Source of the DNA: an uncultured Bacilli bacterium
Lineage (GTDB): Bacteria; Bacillota_I; Bacilli_A; RF39; UBA660
Direction: 5' to 3'
Length of the DNA stretch: 11,033 nucleotides
NCBI GenBank assembly: GCA_944358665.1
Contig: CALVRP010000051.1
Location: 1-11,033 of the forward strand
Positions 6,202 to 11,033 of this stretch are shown here, in pieces. The notes under the pieces are model-generated. The model had not been told where the DNA came from and made no database searches. It saw only the letters and a list, made by a program, of their open reading frames with translations. The stretch's first letter is position 1, and the number at the start of each line of letters is the position of its first letter. The position numbers and the translations under genes are program-made.

Positions 6202-6351
6202 TTACATCATATCTTCTAACTTTTCTTTTGCATTTCTTACATTTTCATCAAAAGTTTTTTTCATGGCTTTCATAACTGGTTTATTATATTTTTGGTAAGC
6301 AATTGTAGCCATACTACCAACCAATATCATGGCCATATCTCTCATTTTCAT
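6202..6351 (-). CDS. 49-residue single-pass membrane protein
   Basis: A 49-codon gene between recD2 and the HAD gene. The protein has a short basic start (MKMRDM), one hydrophobic segment (about 6-19, MAMILVGSMATIAY) and a charged amphipathic helical tail rich in Lys/Glu (KAMKKTFDENVRNAKEKL). The topology recalls YtxH-like small membrane proteins, but I cannot assign it to a family. I chose the ATG at 6351 because AGAGGTGAT lies 4 nt upstream. An in-frame ATG at 6402 would add 17 residues and overlap a hairpin, and has no ribosome binding site. It lies 54 nt after recD2 with no terminator between, so it is probably co-transcribed with it. Confidence 0.75.
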   Translation of the reverse strand: MKMRDMAMILVGSMATIAYQKYNKPVMKAMKKTFDENVRNAKEKLEDMM

Positions 6352-6379
6352 TCTATCACCTCTTGCTAGAAAATTGATG

Positions 6380-6396
6380 GTATGCTTCTCGCATAC
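6380..6396 (-). repeat. Small hairpin between recD2 and the 49-residue gene
   Basis: A perfect 6-bp inverted repeat (GTATGC 6380-6385 with GCATAC 6391-6396) with a 5-nt loop (GAGAA on the minus strand). There is no T-run after it, so it is not a terminator. It may be an RNA processing or stabilising element within the recD2 transcript. Confidence 0.4.
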
Positions 6397-6405
6397 ATTC
6401 ATATA

Positions 6406-8622
6406 TTAACCATTATTTAACATTTTATACTTTATTTTTTCTAACAAGCTGGAATTTCTTTGATATTCATTATTATTACGGACACTAGAAACAAAAGCTT
6501 CAGGCTGGCCAATTAATATTAATTTTCTTTTTGCTCTTGTCACAGCTGTATAAATAAGTTTTTTATACAACATTCTTTTATAAGCATTAACAATTGGAAT
6601 AATAACAAGTTCAAACTCACTGCCTTGACTTTTATGAATACTAATAATAAAACCATGTTTTATTTTTACCAAATCTTTTGGTGTATATTTAACAACATTG
6701 CCATCAAAATCAATATAAACTTCATTTTTACCACTTTTACTCGTACCGGCATATTTTATATATTTAATAACACCAATATCACCATTATAGATATTTTCCT
6801 CCGGCATATTCACAAGCTGCAGGACTTTATCATTTTCTCTGTATATAACATCGCCCACTTTGACTTCTCTTTTATTTTCCTCTTTAGGATTAAAAACTTC
6901 TTGTAGGCTTTGATTTAAAGCATCAATACCATTTTCCCCCTTATACATTGGAGCCAATAACTGAACTCTCTTATAATCATAACCTTTATTAATGATTTGA
7001 TTACATAAATGTTTTAAATTTTCTTTTAAACTAGCTGGCGTACACTCTAAAAAGGTGTAGTCACTTTTAGTTTCTCTAAAATTTTCACTAATAGCGCCAT
7101 CTCTAATTTCTAAAGCTAAAGAGTTAATATAAGAATTTTCATCTTGACGATATAAATGATTTAAATAAACAGTATCAATCATTTCACTTTCAATTAAATC
7201 TTTCAAAAGTTGTCCTGGTCCAACACTAGGAAGTTGATTATAGTCACCAACTAGAATTAATTTAATATTATCTGTAAGCCCTTTTAATAAACTATTAAAT
7301 AGACTAATATCAATCATACTAGCTTCATCTACAATAATTAATTTACTGTAATCTTTATTATATTCATTAACTAAAAATTCATTGGCATCTTTATTCCATT
7401 TTAAAAATCTATGAATAGTTGACGCAGGTAAAGAAGTCGATTCACTCATTCTTTTACTAGCTCTTCCAGTTGGAGCAAGTAATGCGAGACGATTGATAAA
7501 CTCACCATGTTTATAATTCCCCATAATCTCATATATCCGGCAAATGGCTTTAATAATTGTTGTTTTACCAGTTCCAGGGCCACCTGTTATAATTAAAATA
7601 TTACTATTAAGAGCTTTTCGAATAGCTTCTTTTTGATTATCGTTATAAATTATGTTATTTTCTTTTTCCAAATAATCGATAAGCTCATCAATTTTTTTAT
7701 CAAATTTAACATCTTTACTGGCTAAATTATAAAGTGTAGTAGCAATATTCTCTTCGGCGTCATATAAATCTTTTAGATAATATCGATCTTCTTCGATAAC
7801 AATTTCTTCGTCATTAGCAAGTTCATAAAAAACATCTTCATACTCTTCAGTAAGTTCTAAAGATAAAAAACGGTTAGTAAAACTAATAATATTCTCTCGT
7901 GATAAATAAACATCGCCATTTTTATAAGTAAGTTCGTTCATGATGTATAAAACCGCGGGCTTTAATCTTCTGATGTCGGAACTATCATAATCTAAGTTTT
8001 TAGCAATTAAATCAATTTTTGGAAAAGATATTTCATTAATACTAGCAAAGCTATATATATTATTTTCTAAAACATCTAAAGTATTCAGTTGATATTCGTT
8101 ATAAATATTAATAGCATCTTTCATCGTAAAACCAATATCGGTAAGTTTAACCATTATATCATGACTACCATTATATTTAAGTAAAGTATTATAAATAGTA
8201 TTTGCTTTTTTTTCAGTAAGTTTAGGCACTAAATTTAAACAAGCTTTATCTTTTAAAATTTCATCTAAAACATTTTCACCTAAAGTATCAACAATAGACT
8301 TTGCAAGTTTTTCGCCAATCCCCGGAAATAAACTGCTAGATAAAAAAACAACAATGCCTTCTTTATCGGTCGGTTTTACTTTTTCATAACTTTCTGTCTC
8401 AAATTGAAAACCATATCTTGGATGATTAACTGTTTTCCCATGAAAAATATAAGTGTCTTCTCCATTTAAGTCATAAAAGTAGCCAGTAAAAGTAATTATT
8501 TTATTAATATGCTCTTGCATCTCCTCAATATCAGATTCAATTACCTTAAAAAGACCAATTGTATAACCTTTATTAGATTCAAAAATGCTTCGCCTGTAAG
8601 TTCCTTTGATGTATCCTTCCAT
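6406..8622 (-). CDS. recD2: RecD2-type ATP-dependent DNA helicase
   Basis: This 738-residue protein is a RecD2 (RecD/TraA-like superfamily 1B) 5'-3' DNA helicase, acting in repair and replication fork maintenance independently of RecBC. The N-terminal OB-like region with GYTIGLFKV is followed by helix-hairpin-helix elements (LFPGIGEKLAKSI about 98-110, LVPKLTEKKANTI about 131-143). The helicase core has Walker A GGPGTGKT (347-354), LLAPTGRASKRM (381-392), Walker B LIIVDEAS (428-435), GDYNQLPSVGPG (459-470), YRQDE (491-495), a SH3-like domain with SIHKSQGSEF (661-670) and motif VI YTAVTRAKRKL (691-701). All motifs are intact and length fits the family. The start at 8622 is set by GGTGA 4 nt upstream. 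It has its own extended -10 promoter. Confidence 0.97.
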   Translation of the reverse strand: MEGYIKGTYRRSIFESNKGYTIGLFKVIESDIEEMQEHINKIITFTGYFYDLNGEDTYIFHGKTVNHPRYGFQFETESYEKVKPTDKEGIVVFLSSSLFPGIGEKLAKSIVDTLGENVLDEILKDKACLNLVPKLTEKKANTIYNTLLKYNGSHDIMVKLTDIGFTMKDAINIYNEYQLNTLDVLENNIYSFASINEISFPKIDLIAKNLDYDSSDIRRLKPAVLYIMNELTYKNGDVYLSRENIISFTNRFLSLELTEEYEDVFYELANDEEIVIEEDRYYLKDLYDAEENIATTLYNLASKDVKFDKKIDELIDYLEKENNIIYNDNQKEAIRKALNSNILIITGGPGTGKTTIIKAICRIYEIMGNYKHGEFINRLALLAPTGRASKRMSESTSLPASTIHRFLKWNKDANEFLVNEYNKDYSKLIIVDEASMIDISLFNSLLKGLTDNIKLILVGDYNQLPSVGPGQLLKDLIESEMIDTVYLNHLYRQDENSYINSLALEIRDGAISENFRETKSDYTFLECTPASLKENLKHLCNQIINKGYDYKRVQLLAPMYKGENGIDALNQSLQEVFNPKEENKREVKVGDVIYRENDKVLQLVNMPEENIYNGDIGVIKYIKYAGTSKSGKNEVYIDFDGNVVKYTPKDLVKIKHGFIISIHKSQGSEFELVIIPIVNAYKRMLYKKLIYTAVTRAKRKLILIGQPEAFVSSVRNNNEYQRNSSLLEKIKYKMLNNG

Positions 8623-8637
8623 ATTATCACCATTAAA

Positions 8638-8646
8638 ATTATATCA
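8638..8646 (-). promoter_or_regulatory. recD2: Extended -10 promoter of recD2
   Basis: TGATATAAT on the minus strand; its T (8646) is the last base of the preceding terminator T-tract. Predicted start near 8631, the first base of the GGTGA ribosome binding site, giving a leader of about 9 nt. No -35 is possible other than the terminator stem region. Confidence 0.65.
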
Positions 8647-8673
8647 AAAAAAAAGCCACTTTACTAGGCTTTT
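8646..8673 (-). terminator. Terminator of the duplicated-domain membrane protein gene
   Basis: AAAAGCC (8651-8657) pairs with GGCTTTT (8667-8673), 9-nt loop, followed on the minus strand by five further T, making a run of nine. The stem shares two bases with the TAA stop codon (8672-8674) and the T-run shares a base with the recD2 -10 element. Confidence 0.8.
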
Positions 8674-9505
8674 ATATTGTTCGTTCATTTTGATTAGTAT
8701 CCGTTAACCCCAAAGATGTATTACCGACGGTTACTTTACCAGCACTATCAAAATTATATTTTAATGAGTGGTAATCAATATTATTCATTTCACAGTAAAC
8801 TATTAATTCTTGCTCATTATCAAAAGTGGTATAACCGGCTGGATCATTATATATTTCTCCCTCACTAGCTTCTGTTGGCGTTTGCTCAACTGAAGAACCT
8901 TCCATATTCTCGGTGTTTTGAACAAAAGAAGAATTACCAACTGAAACCGTACCAGCACTATCAATATTATAAACTAAAGAAGTTATATCATAGTTATTAG
9001 TATTACAATAATCTATCAAATCTTGTTCATTTGAAAATCTAGTAAAACCATTAGGATCATTATAAATCTGCCCATAACTAGATTCTGGTACATAATTAGC
9101 TTGTTTTTGTATAGTTACAGCAAAACCACCAGCCATAGAAGTCACTAAAGCTACGCTAAAAAATACTCTTAAAAGTCTATTTCTTTTTTTTATTTTCATT
9201 TGTTTTGGATTTTTTGTACCTCTTTCTGTATAACGGACATTAGTACGGGTATCATTATCTTCAAATTTTATTTTTCTTCTATTTTCCTTATTTATATCAA
9301 CTAAAGGAATATTATTTTTCTCTGTTTGGCCACGGGCATCAGCTTTTCTTCTAATATCTTCTTCAATTCTTCGGGTTTGTTCTTTAGTTTCTTGGTGATT
9401 TTGACTAATTTGATTTTTAAATTGTTGTTCTTTATAAGCCATTGTTGGACTTGGTGTAATTAAAGCATCTCCATATTTATGTCTTGGTAATCGATGTTCG
9501 TTCAT
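8672..9505 (-). CDS. Single-pass membrane protein with two 49-residue repeats, unknown function
   Basis: A 277-residue protein I do not recognise. Residues 1-109 are hydrophilic, rich in Lys/Arg/Glu/Gln and probably cytoplasmic and partly disordered or coiled-coil (QQFKNQISQNHQETKEQ). A basic KIKKRNR stop precedes one transmembrane helix (about 111-132). The rest should be outside the cell and holds two copies of a 49-residue domain (145-193 and 216-264) joined by a Ser/Thr/Glu linker. The copies share 32 of 49 positions and each has a single cysteine (167, 238). By the positive-inside rule it is a type II membrane protein. The start at 9505 is set by AAAGGAGG 6 nt upstream. It has its own consensus promoter and terminator, so it is a monocistronic unit between mtaB and recD2. 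No catalytic motif is visible; a cell-surface binding or envelope role is only a guess. Confidence 0.85.
   Translation of the reverse strand: MNEHRLPRHKYGDALITPSPTMAYKEQQFKNQISQNHQETKEQTRRIEEDIRRKADARGQTEKNNIPLVDINKENRRKIKFEDNDTRTNVRYTERGTKNPKQMKIKKRNRLLRVFFSVALVTSMAGGFAVTIQKQANYVPESSYGQIYNDPNGFTRFSNEQDLIDYCNTNNYDITSLVYNIDSAGTVSVGNSSFVQNTENMEGSSVEQTPTEASEGEIYNDPAGYTTFDNEQELIVYCEMNNIDYHSLKYNFDSAGKVTVGNTSLGLTDTNQNERTI
8714..8860 (-). repeat. Second copy of the 49-residue domain
   Basis: Encodes residues 216-264 of the membrane protein (GEIYNDPAG ... DSAGKVTVGNTS). It is 32/49 identical to the first copy; conserved blocks are IYNDP, NEQ, YC, NN, SL, YN, DSAG and VGN. Alignment needs no gaps, so this looks like an internal gene duplication. 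Confidence 0.9.
8927..9073 (-). repeat. First copy of the 49-residue domain
   Basis: Encodes residues 145-193 (GQIYNDPNG ... DSAGTVSVGNSS), immediately outside the predicted membrane segment. The linker to the second copy (194-215) is Ser/Thr/Glu-rich and probably flexible. Confidence 0.9.
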
Positions 9506-9525
9506 ACTATTCCTCCTTTATTCAT

Positions 9526-9553
9526 ATTATACTATATTTAAGGAAACTGTCAA
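9526..9553 (-). promoter_or_regulatory. Consensus sigma-A promoter of the duplicated-domain protein gene
   Basis: Minus-strand TTGACA (9548-9553), 16-nt spacer, TATAAT (9526-9531), both boxes perfect. Predicted start near 9519, so the leader of about 13 nt starts with the AAAGGAGG ribosome binding site. It lies 12 nt after the mtaB stop codon with no terminator between, so mtaB transcripts probably read through. Confidence 0.88.
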
Positions 9554-9565
9554 TTTCTTTTGGTT

Positions 9566-10837
9566 TTATACGGTTTCTTCTTCTAAAACTTTACTTTCAA
9601 TATACGGATAATTTATTTTTTCTAAAGATACATTCACTAATTTTCCTGTTAGATCTTTATTTGAAGGAACTTTAATAGGTAAAAAATTTTCAGTATGTCC
9701 CATTAAATATCCGTCTTTATAAATTTCTGGAATAAATGTTAATTTTTTATTTAAAAATTTAGCCATATAATTTATTTCTAAGTCTTTAGAAATATTTAAT
9801 AAAGTTTTCACTCTTTGTTTTTTTACACTTTCTGAAACATGGCCATCCATTCTACTAGCTTTAGTCCCCTCTCTATCAGAGTATGGGAAAACATGAATTT
9901 TCGTAAAATTAACTTTTTTAATTGTTTTAAGCGTTTCATTAAAATGTTCATCGGTTTCAGTTGGAAACCCAACAATTACATCAGTAGTAATAGAAATATC
10001 CGGCCTAATTTCTCTAATTTTATTAATTTTATTAATATAATACTTTTTATCGTATTTTCTATTCATTTTCTTTAATATTTCATCACTACCTGACTGGAGT
10101 GGTATATGCATATGATTTACAAGTATTTTACTGTTTTTTAAAACATCTAAAAATTTATCACCTAATTCTGTAATCTCTACTGAAGAAATTCTAAGGCGTT
10201 TAAGACCATCTAACTTAGTTAAATCATTAAGCAAATCAGCAAAATCATAATTATTGTCATGATAATTGCCAGTATGAATACCTGTTAGGACAATTTCTTT
10301 ATGACCATGTTTAATCAATCTTTTAGCCTCGTTTAAGACATCTTCTTTCTTTTTACATCTAACATGACCTCTTACAAAAGGAATAATACAATAAGAACAA
10401 TAATTATCACAACCGTCTTGAATTTTAATGTATGCTCTAGTTCTTTGAAAATTATTTAAATTCATATTTTCGAATGATGCTTTATTCATATCTTTTAAAT
10501 AAGCCATTTTTTGATTATAATCCTTAATATAATCAATTATCTTAGTTTTATCTTGATTACCAATAGCAATATCATATTCTAACTGCGTTAAATCATCTTT
10601 AGAATTTTGAACCAAACAACCCATGGCAATAATTAAAGCTTTCGGATTATTTCGACGAATACTTCTTAATAATTTGCGTGACTTACTATCGGCTTTATTA
10701 GTTACTGTACAAGTATTTACAATACATATGTCTGGATTCTCTCCGTATGTAAATCCGTGATTTTCTAAAAGTTCACCGATAACCTCGCTCTCATATTCAT
10801 TTACTTTACAACCAAAAGTATATATTTTATAAGTCAT
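9566..10837 (-). CDS. mtaB: tRNA t6A37 methylthiotransferase MtaB
   Basis: A 423-residue radical-SAM enzyme that converts t6A to ms2t6A at position 37 of ANN-decoding tRNAs, in the cytosol. The N-terminal UPF0004 domain carries the three auxiliary-cluster cysteines (GCKVNE Cys10, NTCTVTN Cys43, MGCLVQ Cys74). The radical-SAM CxxxCxxC is at Cys143, Cys147 and Cys150 (DGCDNYCSYC), followed by IIPFVRG, the HIPLQSGSD motif (about 244-252) and TDVIVGFPTET (about 285-295). A C-terminal TRAM-like segment (about 364-423) ends the protein. Starting with TFGCKVNEYE and carrying FVRG supports MtaB (B. subtilis YqeV type) and not MiaB. The start at 10837 has AAGGAGGT 5 nt upstream. A terminator-like hairpin of the preceding gene lies directly before the ribosome binding site. 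Confidence 0.95.
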   Translation of the reverse strand: MTYKIYTFGCKVNEYESEVIGELLENHGFTYGENPDICIVNTCTVTNKADSKSRKLLRSIRRNNPKALIIAMGCLVQNSKDDLTQLEYDIAIGNQDKTKIIDYIKDYNQKMAYLKDMNKASFENMNLNNFQRTRAYIKIQDGCDNYCSYCIIPFVRGHVRCKKKEDVLNEAKRLIKHGHKEIVLTGIHTGNYHDNNYDFADLLNDLTKLDGLKRLRISSVEITELGDKFLDVLKNSKILVNHMHIPLQSGSDEILKKMNRKYDKKYYINKINKIREIRPDISITTDVIVGFPTETDEHFNETLKTIKKVNFTKIHVFPYSDREGTKASRMDGHVSESVKKQRVKTLLNISKDLEINYMAKFLNKKLTFIPEIYKDGYLMGHTENFLPIKVPSNKDLTGKLVNVSLEKINYPYIESKVLEEETV

Positions 10838-10850
10838 AATTTACCTCCTT

Positions 10851-10878
10851 AAATAAAAAAGCCTCACATTGGGGGCTT
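10851..10878 (-). terminator. Terminator of the unknown C-terminal fragment, just before mtaB
   Basis: AAGCCTC (10859-10865) pairs with GGGGCTT (10872-10878) with one G-U pair and a 6-nt loop, followed on the minus strand by TTTTATTT. It includes two bases of the upstream stop codon and ends at the mtaB ribosome binding site. Confidence 0.7.
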
Positions 10879-11033
10879 ATAAATTTTCACGAAATTCTTT
10901 TAAAGAATTTAAAAATTGCGTATTTTCATCTGTTTCATATTCATGTTTATTTTCTCTTTTTTCTCTTTCCACTTTTTTAACACTTGGATAAGAACTACTG
11001 TTTCCTTGAATACCAAAGATTGGTGAAATAAAT
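10877..11033 (-). CDS. C-terminal fragment of an unknown protein
   Basis: The last 51 residues and TAA stop of a gene that enters from the right edge. It begins FISPIFGIQGNSSSYPSV, followed by a very charged Lys/Glu/Arg stretch (KKVEREKRENKHEYETDEN) and the tail FLNSLKEFRENL. This looks like a disordered linker ending in a short amphipathic helix. I cannot assign a family. Reading frame and stop are clear, and the codon use matches the neighbours. The stop codon overlaps the base of a terminator stem. Confidence 0.65.
   Translation of the reverse strand, partial: FISPIFGIQGNSSSYPSVKKVEREKRENKHEYETDENTQFLNSLKEFRENL

Noticed and set aside
10892..10910. Palindrome AAATTCTTT-T-AAAGAATTT
   Set aside because: It lies inside the coding sequence of the C-terminal fragment, is wholly A/T plus one G-C pair, and has neither a T-tract nor a nearby promoter; chance is a sufficient explanation in such AT-rich DNA.
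1..11033. Defence system, prophage, insertion sequence or CRISPR array
   Set aside because: RecD2, SDR and HAD genes can occur near defence loci, but here no nuclease, toxin, reverse transcriptase, transposase, repeat-spacer pattern or terminal inverted repeat is visible, and base and codon use are uniform throughout.

Overview
The window is very AT-rich and gene-dense. It looks like the chromosome of a small-genome, low-GC Bacillota lineage, most likely an uncultured gut member of the Bacilli/Erysipelotrichia/RF39 type. That placement is inferred from base composition and from Bacillus-like housekeeping genes (recD2, mtaB, an elongator tRNA-Met of Bacillus type). The genetic code appears to be standard code 11: conserved tryptophans are TGG, no long gene is interrupted by TGA, and one gene ends in TGA. 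I see no mobile element, CRISPR array, phage gene or recognisable defence system.

Left part (1-3200). A minus-strand gene fragment with an alpha/beta-hydrolase-like N-terminus leaves the window at base 1. Next come two tandem minus-strand terminators, an elongator tRNA-Met(CAT) and its near-consensus promoter. Divergent from the tRNA is a plus-strand two-gene operon of FAD flavoproteins (an HI0933/BaiN-like protein, then a COG2509-like protein) whose reading frames overlap by 8 nt. It ends at a compact bidirectional terminator shared with the convergent minus-strand genes.

Right part (3201-11033). All genes are on the minus strand. In order of transcription they are: the C-terminus of an unknown protein, mtaB (methylthiotransferase for t6A37 in tRNA), an unknown single-pass membrane protein with a duplicated 49-residue extracytoplasmic domain, recD2 (DNA helicase), a 49-residue membrane protein, a Cof-type HAD phosphatase, an ASCH-domain protein overlapping it by 4 nt, a short-chain dehydrogenase, and an unknown lipoprotein. 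Several promoters and terminators sit between these genes, so this is a series of short transcription units rather than one operon.

The most striking property is how tightly the junctions are built. Terminator hairpins start in, contain, or directly abut stop codons. Extended -10 boxes (TGnTATAAT) begin in or just after a terminator T-tract. At three genes the -10 is followed after only 6-7 nt by a shifted Shine-Dalgarno (GGTGA) and then ATG, which predicts leaders of about 10 nt. The best candidates for undescribed biology are the duplicated-domain membrane protein, the unknown lipoprotein, and the large-loop hairpin upstream of the dehydrogenase.
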